64,000 bases of DNA, taken from positions 124,001-188,000 of the forward strand of contig NZ_BMRF01000012.1 of the NCBI RefSeq assembly GCF_014648495.1, in the 5' to 3' direction. How positions within the stretch are numbered: the first letter of the stretch is position 1; the number at the start of each line of letters is the position of its first letter. The translations under genes were made by a program, and so were the position numbers. Under the pieces are notes generated by a model that saw only the letters and a list, made by a program, of their open reading frames with translations, was not told the origin of the DNA and ran no database searches. Of the stretch, positions 6,397-14,864 are shown one piece after another. This DNA is from Actinomadura cremea. Lineage in GTDB: Bacteria; Actinomycetota; Actinomycetes; Streptosporangiales; Streptosporangiaceae.

Positions 6397-8699
6397 CGGT
6401 GGACGGGCGGGAGCGGATCCGGGTCCGCGTCGAGGGGACCGTACAGGGCGTCGGCTTCCGGCCGTTCGTCCACGAACTGGCCGGGACGTACGGGTTGTCG
6501 GGGTTCGTGGGCAACGACGCGTCCGGGGTGTTCGCGGAGGTCGAGGGGGACGCGTCCGCGCTGGCCCGGTTCGTCGGCGACCTCGGCGGCCGGGCGCCCT
6601 CGCTGCCGTCCCTCGCCGTCGTCGAGCGCGTCGTCACCGAGTCGCTCCCGCTGCTCGGCGACCGGGGGTTCCGGATCGTGCCGAGCGACGCGACGGCCCC
6701 GCCCGCCGCGCTCGTCCCGCCGGACACCGCGACCTGCGCCGACTGCCTCGCGGAGATGCGCGACCCGGACGGGCGGCGGCACGGGTACGCGTTCACGAAC
6801 TGCACGCGCTGCGGCCCGCGCTTCACGATCGTCCGGAACGTCCCGTACGACCGGGGCAACACGACGATGGCCGCGTTCGCGATGTGCGACGCGTGCGCCC
6901 GCGAGTACGTGGACGAGCGCGACCGCCGGTTCCACGCCCAGCCCGTGTGCTGCCCGGACTGCGGCCCGGACCTGCGGGCGGTCGGCGCGGACGGGCGGCG
7001 CGTGCCGGGCGATCCGGTCGAGACGGCGGCGCGGTGGCTGCTGGACGGGCGGATCGTCGCGGTCAAGGGCCTCGGCGGCTACCACCTGGCCGCGCTCGCC
7101 GACCACGAGGACGCCGTGGCGCGGCTGCGCGCCCGCAAGCACCGGGAGCACAAGCCGTTCGCCGTCATGGCGCCCGACGTGGCCGGGGCCCGCGCGCTCG
7201 TGCACGCCGGCGCGGCGACGGAGGCGCTGCTCGTCTCCCCGGCCCGGCCCGTCGTGCTCGCCGAGCGCCGCCACGACGCGCGCGTCGCCGCCGCCGTCGC
7301 GCCGGGCAACCGCGAGCTGGGCGTGCTGCTGCCGTACACGCCCCTGCACCATCTGCTCGCCGCGCGCCTCGCCCGTCCGATCGTCCTGACCAGCGGCAAC
7401 GTGGCGGACGAACCGATCGTGACCGGCGACGGCGAGGCGCTGCGGCGGCTCTCCCCGATCGCCGACGGGTTCGTCGTGCACGACCGCCCCATCCGGACGC
7501 GGGCCGACGACTCGGTCGTCCGGTCCTTCCGTGGACGGACGCTGCCGGTGCGGCGCTCGCGCGGGTTCGTCCCGTCGCCGCTGAGGACGCCGTGGGAGTT
7601 CCCGCGTCCCGTCCTCGCGTGCGGCGCGGAGCTGAAGAACACCTTTTGCGTGGCGCGCGCGCACCACGCTTTCCTGTCGCACCACATCGGCGACCTGGAG
7701 AACTACGAGACTCTTCGGTCGTACCAGGAGGGCATCGAGCACTTCTGCCGACTGTTCGGGGTACGGCCCGAGGTCGTCGTACACGACCTCCACCCGGAGT
7801 ATCTCTCGACCAAGTACGCGCTCGACCGTGCCGGGGAGGACGGCGTCGAACTCGTCGGCGTCCAGCACCACCACGCCCACATCGCGTCGTGCCTCGCCGA
7901 CAACGGGACGGACGGCCCGGTCATCGGCGTCGCGTTCGACGGGCTCGGCTTCGGCGACGACGGAACGCTGTGGGGCGGCGAACTGCTGGTCGCCGACCTG
8001 GCCGGCTACCGGCGCGCGGGGCACCTGGAGACCGTGCCGATGCCGGGCGGCGCGGCGGCGGTCCGGGAGCCGTGGCGGATGGCGGCGGCCTACCTGACGG
8101 CGGTGTTCGGCGAGAACGTGCCGTGGCTGGGCGTCGTGCGGCGCAACCGCGACCGGTGGCCGGCCGTCGCCGCCCTGGCCCGCTCGGGGACGAACGCGCC
8201 GCGCACGTCCAGCGCGGGACGCCTGTTCGACGCGGTCGCGGCGATCGCGGGCGTGCGCGACACGGCCGGGTACGAGGGGCAGGCGGCCATCGAGCTGCAG
8301 CAGGCCGCCGACCCGCACGAGCGCGCCGCCTACCGCGCGACCGTGACCGACGACCTGGTCGTCCGGGGCACGGACCTGGTGCGGGCGGCGGTGGACGACG
8401 TCCTCGCGGGCCGGGGCGCCGGCGCGGTCGCCGCCCGCTTCCACAACGGGCTGGCGTGGGCGACCGTCCGCGCGGCCCGCCTGCTGCGCGACCGCACGGA
8501 CCTCACCACGGTCGCGCTGTCCGGCGGCGTCTTCCAGAACGTCCTGCTGCTGGAGCGGACGGTCGCCGGGCTGGAGGACTCCGGATTCCGGGTGCTGACG
8601 CACTCGCGCGTCCCGCCGAACGACGGCGGCGTCGCGCTCGGCCAGGCGGTCGTCGCCGCCGCCCGGGACAGGTCCGCCCGGGACGCGGCCGCTTCCTGA
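6393..8699 (+). CDS. hypF: Carbamoyltransferase HypF
   Basis: A 768-aa enzyme that uses carbamoyl phosphate and ATP to make the thiocarbamate on HypE that becomes the cyanide ligands of the [NiFe] site. Domains in order: acylphosphatase (VEGTVQGVGFRPFVHE, residues about 10-95); two C4 zinc fingers (CADC...CTRC and CDAC...CPDC, about 110-190); YrdC-like domain with KGLGGYHL and KHREHKPFAVM (about 200-380); and a Kae1-like carbamoyltransferase domain with the HHHAH metal motif. Length is normal for the family. It is last in the plus-strand operon, coupled by GTGA to SIS paralogue B. The stop is followed by a terminator shared with convergent hypE. Confidence 0.95.
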   Translation: MTVDGRERIRVRVEGTVQGVGFRPFVHELAGTYGLSGFVGNDASGVFAEVEGDASALARFVGDLGGRAPSLPSLAVVERVVTESLPLLGDRGFRIVPSDATAPPAALVPPDTATCADCLAEMRDPDGRRHGYAFTNCTRCGPRFTIVRNVPYDRGNTTMAAFAMCDACAREYVDERDRRFHAQPVCCPDCGPDLRAVGADGRRVPGDPVETAARWLLDGRIVAVKGLGGYHLAALADHEDAVARLRARKHREHKPFAVMAPDVAGARALVHAGAATEALLVSPARPVVLAERRHDARVAAAVAPGNRELGVLLPYTPLHHLLAARLARPIVLTSGNVADEPIVTGDGEALRRLSPIADGFVVHDRPIRTRADDSVVRSFRGRTLPVRRSRGFVPSPLRTPWEFPRPVLACGAELKNTFCVARAHHAFLSHHIGDLENYETLRSYQEGIEHFCRLFGVRPEVVVHDLHPEYLSTKYALDRAGEDGVELVGVQHHHAHIASCLADNGTDGPVIGVAFDGLGFGDDGTLWGGELLVADLAGYRRAGHLETVPMPGGAAAVREPWRMAAAYLTAVFGENVPWLGVVRRNRDRWPAVAALARSGTNAPRTSSAGRLFDAVAAIAGVRDTAGYEGQAAIELQQAADPHERAAYRATVTDDLVVRGTDLVRAAVDDVLAGRGAGAVAARFHNGLAWATVRAARLLRDRTDLTTVALSGGVFQNVLLLERTVAGLEDSGFRVLTHSRVPPNDGGVALGQAVVAAARDRSARDAAAS

Positions 8700-8713
8700 C
8701 CGCGTCCCGGGCG
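8675..8713. terminator. Terminator between convergent hypF and hypE
   Basis: Perfect 14-bp arms (CGCCCGGGACGCGG and its complement) with an 11-nt loop span the hypF stop codon. The hairpin can serve hypF and, read the other way, lies just past the hypE stop at 8737. Confidence 0.7.
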
Positions 8714-8736
8714 AGCGGAGCCGGGGGCCCGATGGG

Positions 8737-9846
8737 TCAGCAGATGCGGGGGAGCGGGTCGCCCACCAGCATGTCGACGATGCGGGTGCCGCCGAACGCC
8801 GTCCGGAGCAGCACCAGGCCGGGCGGATCGTCCCGGACCGTCCCGACGATCGCGGCGTCCGCGCCGAGCGGGTGCCCGCGCAGCGCGCCGAGCGCCGCGT
8901 CCGCGCGCGCGCCGTCCACGACCGCGACGAACCGTCCCTCGCAGGCCACGTACAGCGGCTCGATGCCGAGCAGCTCGCACGCGCCCGCGACCGCCGGGCG
9001 CACCGGCACCGCCGACTCGTCCAGCACGACGCCGAGCCCGGACGCCTGCGCGATCTCGTTCAGCACCGTCGCGACCCCGCCGCGCGTCGCGTCCCGCATC
9101 ATCCGGACGCCGCCCGGCACCGCGTCGAGCAGCGCGGCGGTGAGCCCGTGCAGCGCGGCCGTGTCGGACGTGACGTCGGCCTCCAGGTCGAGTTCGCCGC
9201 GCGCCAGCATGACGGTGACGCCGTGGTCCCCGACCGGGCCCGACACAAGAACCGCGTCACCCGAACGGACCGCAGGCGCACCCAGCTCTGCGCGCGCGCC
9301 CGCACCTTCGAGGACGCCGATACCGGACGTGGTGATGAAGCACCCGTCGGCCTTGCCCCGCTCCACGACCTTGGTGTCCCCCGTGACGATGGACACCCCG
9401 GCACGCGCCGCCGCGTCCGCCATGGACGCGACGATGCGGCGCAGATCGTCCACCGGGAAGCCCTCCTCCAGGACGAACCCCGCCGACAGGTACAGCGGAC
9501 GCGCCCCGCACACGGCGAGGTCGTTGACCGTCCCGTTCACCGCCAGCTCACCGATGTCGCCGCCCGGGAAGAACAGGGGCGAGACGACGTGCGCGTCGGT
9601 CGTGAACACGAGCCGTCCCCCGTCCAGGGACAGGACGGCACCGTCATCGAGCGTCTCCAACGCGGGATTACGGAACGCCTCCACGAACAGGGCTTCGACG
9701 AGCGTCTGCGTGGCCTTGCCCCCAGCGCCGTGGGCCAGCGTTACACGTTCCTCCTTCACGCGCGGCTTGCGTCGGCGCGCGCGCTCGATGCGCTCTAGGA
9801 CCTGCTCCTCACGGGACGCGTGCGGGGTCATCGGCTCCGTTGTCAT
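8737..9846 (-). CDS. hypE: Hydrogenase maturation protein HypE
   Basis: A 369-aa PurM-like ATPase. It accepts the carbamoyl group from HypF on its C-terminal Cys and dehydrates it to a thiocyanate, the CN donor. It ends in PRIC, the canonical HypE terminus with the acceptor Cys369. TLAHGAGGKATQTLVE and the GDTKVVERG loop are typical. A roughly 30-residue charged N-terminal extension precedes the core. The ATG at 9846 overlaps the hypD stop as ATGA. It is the last gene of the minus-strand hydrogenase operon. Confidence 0.95.
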   Translation of the reverse strand: MTTEPMTPHASREEQVLERIERARRRKPRVKEERVTLAHGAGGKATQTLVEALFVEAFRNPALETLDDGAVLSLDGGRLVFTTDAHVVSPLFFPGGDIGELAVNGTVNDLAVCGARPLYLSAGFVLEEGFPVDDLRRIVASMADAAARAGVSIVTGDTKVVERGKADGCFITTSGIGVLEGAGARAELGAPAVRSGDAVLVSGPVGDHGVTVMLARGELDLEADVTSDTAALHGLTAALLDAVPGGVRMMRDATRGGVATVLNEIAQASGLGVVLDESAVPVRPAVAGACELLGIEPLYVACEGRFVAVVDGARADAALGALRGHPLGADAAIVGTVRDDPPGLVLLRTAFGGTRIVDMLVGDPLPRIC

Positions 9847-10973
9847 GCGCGAGTCGCCTCCTTCACGCGCTCCCGCGTGAACCGGCCGAAGTTGTAGTAC
9901 GCGGCGCACGCCCCCTCGGACGACACCATGCACGTGCCGATCGGCGTCTCCGGCGTGCAGGCCGTCCCGAACACCTTGCACTCCCACGGCTTCAGGACGC
10001 CCTTCAGCACCTCGCCGCACTGGCACGCCTTCGGGTCGGCGACCCGCACCCCCGGCAGGTCGAAGATCCGCTCCGCGTCGTACGCCGCGTAGGCGTCGCG
10101 CATCCGCAGCGCCGAGTGCGAGATGAACCCGAGCCCCCGCCACTCGAAGTACGGCCGCAGCTCCATGACCGTCCCGATCGCCTCCAGCGCCCGGGGGTTG
10201 CCGTCCCACGGGACGACCCGGGCGTACTGGTTCTCGACCTCGCTGCGGCCCTCGTCCAGCTGCTCCAGCAGCATGTGGACCGACTGCAGGATGTCGAGGG
10301 GCTCGAACCCCGCGCACACGAGCGGCTTCCCGTACTCCGCGGCGATGAACTCGTACGGGCGGCAGCCGATCACCGTCGAGACGTGACCGGGGCCGAGGAA
10401 CCCGTCGAGCCGCAGGTCGGGCGAGTCCAGGATCGCCTTGATGCCCGGAATGATCGTCACGTGGTTGCAGAAGACGGAGAAGTTGCCGATCCCCTCCGCC
10501 TCCGCGCGCAGCACGGTCATCGCGGTGGACGGCGCGGTCGTCTCGAACCCGATCGCCATGAACACGACCCGGCGGTCCGGGTTGCGTTTCGCGATCTTGA
10601 GGGCGTCGAGCGGCGAGTACACCATCCGGATGTCGGCCCCGGCCGCCTTGGCGTCCAGGAACGAGCCGGTGCCGCCCGGCACGCGCATCATGTCGCCGAA
10701 CGACGCCAGGATCACGTCCGGGTCCGCGCGGGCGATCGCGATGGCGTCGTCCACCCGGCCCATCGGGATCACGCACACCGGGCACCCCGGCCCGTGCACG
10801 AGCTGCACCGTCTCGGGCAGGTAGTCCTCCAGCCCGTGCTTGTAGATCGTGTGGGTGTGCCCCCCGCACACCTCCATGAACTTGTAGTGCCGCCCCGGCT
10901 CGCACAGGGCGGCGATGCGCGCGGACAGCGCGCGCGCCTGCTCCGCGTCGCGGTACTCGTCGACGAACCGCAA
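9843..10973 (-). CDS. hypD: Hydrogenase maturation protein HypD
   Basis: A 376-aa iron-sulfur scaffold that assembles Fe(CN)2CO with HypC. Visible signatures are CGGHTHTIYKHG and GPGCPVCVIP near the N-terminus, GFETTAPSTA in the middle, and the C-terminal Cys set for the 4Fe-4S cluster and redox pair (CQCGEVLKG...ECKVFGTACTPE...GTCMVSSEGAC). The start is TTG at 10973, giving MRFVDEYRD, where HypD proteins begin; AAGG lies upstream. It lies 14 bp after hypC and overlaps hypE. Confidence 0.95.
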   Translation of the reverse strand: MRFVDEYRDAEQARALSARIAALCEPGRHYKFMEVCGGHTHTIYKHGLEDYLPETVQLVHGPGCPVCVIPMGRVDDAIAIARADPDVILASFGDMMRVPGGTGSFLDAKAAGADIRMVYSPLDALKIAKRNPDRRVVFMAIGFETTAPSTAMTVLRAEAEGIGNFSVFCNHVTIIPGIKAILDSPDLRLDGFLGPGHVSTVIGCRPYEFIAAEYGKPLVCAGFEPLDILQSVHMLLEQLDEGRSEVENQYARVVPWDGNPRALEAIGTVMELRPYFEWRGLGFISHSALRMRDAYAAYDAERIFDLPGVRVADPKACQCGEVLKGVLKPWECKVFGTACTPETPIGTCMVSSEGACAAYYNFGRFTRERVKEATRA

Positions 10974-10987
10974 TGGTCGGCCGCCTT

Positions 10988-11344
10988 TCAGTTCGTGTCG
11001 AGATCGCGGTCGGGAGAGGGCCCGAGATCGAGTTCCCGCTCGAGGTCGCCCTCGATCTCGCGCTCGAGGTCCAGCTCGATGTCCGATCGGGCGAGCGCGT
11101 CCAGCTCGTCGTCGTACGCCTCGCCGAGCCCGCGCAGGAGCCGCAGGGTCGCCGCGGCCTCCGCCTCGTCGATCTTCGACATGGCGAACCCGACGTGCAC
11201 GAGCACCCAGTCGCCGAGGGCGAGCCGCTCCTCGTCGAGCAGCCCGACGTTCACGGCGCGGCGCACCCCGACGACCTCGACCTTCGCGATGTCCGTCCCG
11301 TCCTGCGGCAGCTCGACGATCTCACCCGGAATCCCCAGGCACAT
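10988..11344 (-). CDS. hypC: Hydrogenase assembly chaperone HypC
   Basis: A 118-aa protein with the canonical MCLGIPG start, whose Cys2 binds the Fe(CN)2CO unit, and the barrel strand GDWVLVHVGFAMSKID. It delivers iron from HypD to the large-subunit precursor. A long acidic/basic tail (about residues 85-118, Leu/Glu/Asp/Arg-rich, ELDLEREIEGDLERELD) makes it longer than the usual 75-95 aa. The window's second family member, at 5474-5749, lacks Cys2, so this one is likely the working HypC. Confidence 0.95.
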   Translation of the reverse strand: MCLGIPGEIVELPQDGTDIAKVEVVGVRRAVNVGLLDEERLALGDWVLVHVGFAMSKIDEAEAAATLRLLRGLGEAYDDELDALARSDIELDLEREIEGDLERELDLGPSPDRDLDTN

Positions 11345-11375
11345 CAGCCCCGCCCCCGGTCCCCGGCGGCAGCCT

Positions 11376-11483
11376 TCACATTCGCTCCATCTTGATGTAG
11401 CGCTTCATCGCCGGGTACTCCTTCACCAGGAGGACGAAGAACGCGAGGCCGGCCACGGCGGCGACGATCTTCCACGGTCGCAT
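11376..11483 (-). CDS. 35-aa membrane microprotein (DUF6893-like)
   Basis: The frame runs ATG to TGA and encodes MRPWKIVAAVAGLAFFVLLV, then a basic tail with KEYPAMKRYIKMERM. This is one transmembrane helix at about residues 5-20 with a positive C-terminal end. AAGGGAA lies about 8 bp before the ATG. Tiny proteins of this type occur beside actinobacterial group 1h hydrogenases, to my recollection under the name DUF6893; no function is known. Position in the operon suggests a membrane anchor or assembly aid for an otherwise soluble hydrogenase, which is inference. Confidence 0.75.
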   Translation of the reverse strand: MRPWKIVAAVAGLAFFVLLVKEYPAMKRYIKMERM

Positions 11484-11501
11484 GTCGGCGGTTCCCTTCT
11501 C

Positions 11502-11546
11502 GGACGGTTCGGATGGTTCGGACGGCTCGGACGGTTCGGACGGTCG
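11502..11546. repeat. 9-bp tandem repeat between two microprotein genes
   Basis: Five near-perfect copies of GGACGGTTC lie between the stop of the 69-aa gene and the start of the 35-aa gene. Read on the minus strand in one frame the copies would encode Pro-Ser-Glu triplets, but no start joins them to either gene. Confidence 0.8.
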
Positions 11547-11552
11547 CGGGCG

Positions 11553-11762
11553 TCAGCCGGGCGGCAGGTTCGGCATGATCGGCAGGATCGCGTCGTGCTT
11601 CTTCGGGCTGATCCCGGTCGAGCGGCGCGCGTCCGCCGTGCCGTCCTTGTGATGGCCGGGCTGCTTCTTGTAGTTGCCCTTCTTGTTGCCCTGGCGGACG
11701 CCCCTGGTGTGCGACGGCGTGTCCGGTTTCACGTGGGCCTTGCCCACCTTGATCTCGGCCAT
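11553..11762 (-). CDS. 69-aa basic protein of the hydrogenase operon
   Basis: MAEIKVGKAHVKPDTPSHTR starts a short, Lys/His/Gly-rich, probably unstructured protein (NKKGNYKKQPGHHKDG in the middle) ending in PNLPPG. It has no membrane segment or cysteine. It begins 2 bp after the DUF5947 stop, so it belongs to the hydrogenase operon. Its many His and Lys residues might bind metal or an acidic partner, but nothing shows this directly. I recall similar short proteins next to group 1h hydrogenases; function unknown. Confidence 0.65.
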   Translation of the reverse strand: MAEIKVGKAHVKPDTPSHTRGVRQGNKKGNYKKQPGHHKDGTADARRSTGISPKKHDAILPIMPNLPPG

Positions 11763-11764
11763 GG

Positions 11765-12451
11765 TCAGGTCACTCCCTTCTCGGCCAGGTGTTCCTCAGC
11801 GCGCGCGCCCGGATCCTCTCCGGCGCGCACGGCCAGTTCGGTGAAGAAGCGCTCGATCTCCGGCCACACGTCCCGGCCACCGGACAGGCCCTTCCACGAC
11901 AGGCGGACGGCCGCCACGAGGCGGTAGCACTCGTCGATCGGCACGAGCCACTGCTGCTCGGCGGTGCCGCTCCGGACGGGCGTCCCGGTGTGGACGAGCA
12001 GCGCCTCGACCTCGGGCGCCATCGACCGCAGCGGCGCGCAGCGGTCGGCGGCGGCCGTCCAGGCGGCGGCGTCGACGTCGCAGCGGGTGGCGCCCGCGGG
12101 GCTCGGGTAGTGCGCGGTGACGGCGCCGTCCGCGTGCCGCACGAGGAACGCGAGGCCGACCGGGACGCCCAGGTCGTCGAGGGGCACGCCGGTCAGCCGG
12201 ATCCGGCGGCCCGGCACGAGGCGGAAGTGGCCGCGGCCCTCGGCGTCCCGGCCCGCCGCGTCCCGCTCGAACAGCAGGGCGCAGGCGCGGCACGCGCACA
12301 GCAGCCCGTCCCCGCGCTCGTCGAGGACGTGCGCGTGCCCGCCGCCGTGATCGTCCGGGACCGGTTCGGCGCACAGGTCGCAGCGCTCCGCGGCGCCCGC
12401 GTCCCGGCCGCGGGCCGCCGCGCGCGCGACGAGCCGCTCCAGCGCGCTCAC
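11765..12451 (-). CDS. DUF5947 protein of the hydrogenase operon
   Basis: A 228-aa protein with two CxxC pairs in its first 60 residues (CDLCAEP near residues 24-28 and CACRAC near 52-57), probably a zinc or iron-sulfur knuckle resembling a rubredoxin-like site. The rest is soluble, with a conserved-looking QQWLVPIDECYRLVA and SWKGLSGG. I assign DUF5947, a family tied to Hhy-type hydrogenase clusters, from recall. The GTG start overlaps the NifU-like stop as GTGA. It may act in metal handling or electron transfer to the hydrogenase. Confidence 0.7.
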   Translation of the reverse strand: MSALERLVARAAARGRDAGAAERCDLCAEPVPDDHGGGHAHVLDERGDGLLCACRACALLFERDAAGRDAEGRGHFRLVPGRRIRLTGVPLDDLGVPVGLAFLVRHADGAVTAHYPSPAGATRCDVDAAAWTAAADRCAPLRSMAPEVEALLVHTGTPVRSGTAEQQWLVPIDECYRLVAAVRLSWKGLSGGRDVWPEIERFFTELAVRAGEDPGARAEEHLAEKGVT

Positions 12452-13032
12452 CGCACGTCCCGGAACAGCGACTCGACCGGGACGAACGCGCCCGCGGGCC
12501 GGCCGGACGGCGCCCGGACCGGCTCCATCGCCGACAGTTCGGGCGCGACGCCGAGCACCGCGTCGCGGACCGCGTCCTCGACGCTTCCCCCGGCGTTCGC
12601 GGACCCGCCGCCGCAGCTCCCGCAGCCGCCGCCCGCGTCGTCGGGGAGCCGCACGCGCGCGACGCCGTCCTCGATGCCGTCGAGTTCGACGTCCGCGCCG
12701 TGCGAGCCGAGCTGTTCCCGGATGTCGGTCAGCGCGCGCGCCACCCGTTCTTCCACCGGTGCGGGGTGCACGTCGTGGAGCGCGAGGAGGTGCCCGACGA
12801 GGTCGTCGTCGGTGAGCGCGGAGACGAGCCGGGCGTCGTGCGCGGCGCGGTCCATGACGCGGGCGAGGGCCTCGCCGTAGACCTCGGCGAGGGTCGCGAC
12901 CGTGTCGAGCGCGCTCTCCGCCGTCCGGCCGGGCGTCCGCTCCAGCGCGGCGAGCGCCTCCTCGATCCGGGTGAGCCGCGCGGCGACGTCCCCCTCGCCG
13001 AGCCGGGCGTCGTCCGGCCGCCGCTCAGTCAT
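12448..13032 (-). CDS. NifU-like C-terminal domain protein
   Basis: About 194 aa. An N-terminal helical part (residues about 1-95) precedes a NifU-type Fe-S scaffold domain with the CxxC motif GGGCGSCGGGS near residues 142-152. NifU domains carry transient Fe-S clusters. Here the target is plausibly the clusters of the hydrogenase small subunit, by context. The ATG at 13032 is preferred over an upstream GTG at 13041; both overlap the end of hhyL. Its stop overlaps the DUF5947 start. Confidence 0.8.
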   Translation of the reverse strand: MTERRPDDARLGEGDVAARLTRIEEALAALERTPGRTAESALDTVATLAEVYGEALARVMDRAAHDARLVSALTDDDLVGHLLALHDVHPAPVEERVARALTDIREQLGSHGADVELDGIEDGVARVRLPDDAGGGCGSCGGGSANAGGSVEDAVRDAVLGVAPELSAMEPVRAPSGRPAGAFVPVESLFRDVR

Positions 13033-14830
13033 GGGTCGCACCGAACATGGGCGAGTGCAGCTTCTCGAGCTTCTTGCCCTTGCCCAGGTACATGTGGACG
13101 CCGCACGGCAGGCACGGGTCGAAGCTGCGGACGGCCCGCATGATGTCGACGCCGCGGAAGTCGTCCGGGCCGTTCTCCTCGAAGATCGGCATGTCCTGGA
13201 CGGCGTCCTCGTACGGGCCGGGCGTGCCGTAGCTGTCGCGCGGGCTGCCGTTCCACGGCGTGGGCGGGTACGGGTGGTAGTTCGCGATCTTCCCGTCCTT
13301 GATCACCATGTGGTGGGACAGGACGCCGCGGACCGCCTCGTGGAACCCGCAGCCGATCGCCTCGTCCGGCACGTCGAACGCCTCGAACACCTTCGTGTCG
13401 CCGGCCCGGACGCGCTGCAGCGCCTCCTCGACGAACTGGACGGCCATCGCCGCGGTGTACGCGACGAAGTACACGCGCGCCCGGTTGCGCTCGATGGCGT
13501 TCGACCACGGCGGGATGCGCCATTCGAGGGTCGTCTCCGGCAGCGACTCGCTCTTCGGCAGGGAGATCTGCACGCTCCGGCCGGTCGACTTCACGTACGG
13601 GGTGTCGACGAGCCCGGCGAGCGCGGTCGTGTACAGCCGCGCGAACGGGCCGCCGCCGGTGTCGAGCGCGAGGTGCTCGCCGGAGGTCTTGTCGAACCAG
13701 CGCGGGCTCATGACCCAGCTGTACTTGTCGTCGAAGTCGCGCTTCTGCGGGGCGGGCAGCGTCGTCTGGTTCCACGGGTGCCGCATGTCGACCGGGTTGC
13801 CGAGCGGGTCGTGGGTGACGAACGGGTCCTCGTTCACCCAGTCGTCGTAGTAGGAGCTGCCCAGCAGGATGCGGATGCCGAGGTTGATGTCGATGAGGTT
13901 CGTGGTCAGCAGTTCGCCGTCCACCACGACGCCGGGCGTCACGTACATGGCGCGGCCCCAGCGGTCCATGTTCTCGTACCGGTAGTCGACGACCTCGGGG
14001 TTCTGGAACGCGCCCCAGCAGCCGAGCAGGACCCGGCGGCGGCCGACCTCCTCGTATCCCGGCAGGGCCTCGTAGAAGAAGTCGAACACGTCGTCGTTCA
14101 TCGCGACGGACCGCTTGACGAAGTCGAGGACGCCGACCAGCCGGCTCAGGTAGTCGGTGAACAGGGACGGCTCCGGCATCGTCCCGACGCCGCCCGGGTA
14201 GACCGTGGACGGGTGGACGTGCCGGCCCTCCATCAGGCAGAACATCTCGCGGGTGACGCGGCTGACCTTGAGGGCCTCCTTGTAGAGGGCGCCCTCGAAC
14301 GGGTTGAACGCCTCCATGATCTCGGCGATCGTCCGGTAGCCGTGGATCGCGGCGTTCGGCGCCTCGGTGTCGCGGGCGCGGCGCAGCACGCTCGGGTTCG
14401 TGTCCTTGACCATCGCCTCGCAGTAGTCGACGAAGACGAGGTTGTCCTGGAAGATCGTGTGGTCGAACATGTACTCGGCGGCCTCGCCGAGGTTCAGGAT
14501 CAGCTCGCCCAGCGGCGGCGTCTTGACGCCGTACGCCATGTTCTGCGCGTACACCGAGCACGTCGTGTGGTTGTCGCCGCAGATGCCGCAGATGCGGCTG
14601 GTGATGAACCCGGCGTCGCGCGGGTCCTTGCCCTTCATGAACACCGAGTAGCCGCGGAACAGCGAGGACGTGCTGTGGCACTCGGCCACCCGCCGGTTCG
14701 CGAAGTCGATCTTGGTGTAGATGCCGAGGTTGCCGATGATGCGGGTGATCGGGTCCCACGACATCTCGACGAGCTGCTCGGATCCCGTCGCCCCGGCCGG
14801 CGCCGGTTTCGTCTGCGCGGTGTGCGCCAT
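13025..14830 (-). CDS. hhyL: [NiFe]-hydrogenase large subunit, group 1h (Hhy) type
   Basis: A 601-aa catalytic subunit oxidising H2. The nickel-iron site is held by four Cys: C81/C84 in RICGICGDNH and C573/C576 in DPCLPCGVH. The 22 residues after H579 form the C-terminal extension that the maturation protease should remove once nickel is in. The sequence style matches actinobacterial high-affinity hydrogenases that scavenge atmospheric H2. An AGAGGG ribosome site precedes the ATG. It is encoded 34 bp after the small subunit and overlaps the NifU-like gene. Confidence 0.95.
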   Translation of the reverse strand: MAHTAQTKPAPAGATGSEQLVEMSWDPITRIIGNLGIYTKIDFANRRVAECHSTSSLFRGYSVFMKGKDPRDAGFITSRICGICGDNHTTCSVYAQNMAYGVKTPPLGELILNLGEAAEYMFDHTIFQDNLVFVDYCEAMVKDTNPSVLRRARDTEAPNAAIHGYRTIAEIMEAFNPFEGALYKEALKVSRVTREMFCLMEGRHVHPSTVYPGGVGTMPEPSLFTDYLSRLVGVLDFVKRSVAMNDDVFDFFYEALPGYEEVGRRRVLLGCWGAFQNPEVVDYRYENMDRWGRAMYVTPGVVVDGELLTTNLIDINLGIRILLGSSYYDDWVNEDPFVTHDPLGNPVDMRHPWNQTTLPAPQKRDFDDKYSWVMSPRWFDKTSGEHLALDTGGGPFARLYTTALAGLVDTPYVKSTGRSVQISLPKSESLPETTLEWRIPPWSNAIERNRARVYFVAYTAAMAVQFVEEALQRVRAGDTKVFEAFDVPDEAIGCGFHEAVRGVLSHHMVIKDGKIANYHPYPPTPWNGSPRDSYGTPGPYEDAVQDMPIFEENGPDDFRGVDIMRAVRSFDPCLPCGVHMYLGKGKKLEKLHSPMFGATHD

Positions 14831-14864
14831 GGGTCGTTCCCTCTTTCCGGTGTCGCGGGCGTTC

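Noticed and set aside
5526-8603. 1025-codon open frame opposite hypF and the SIS genes
   Set aside because: Length alone is misleading at this GC content; the translation is Arg/Pro/Ala-rich with no domain, while the plus strand encodes clear HypF and SIS domains.
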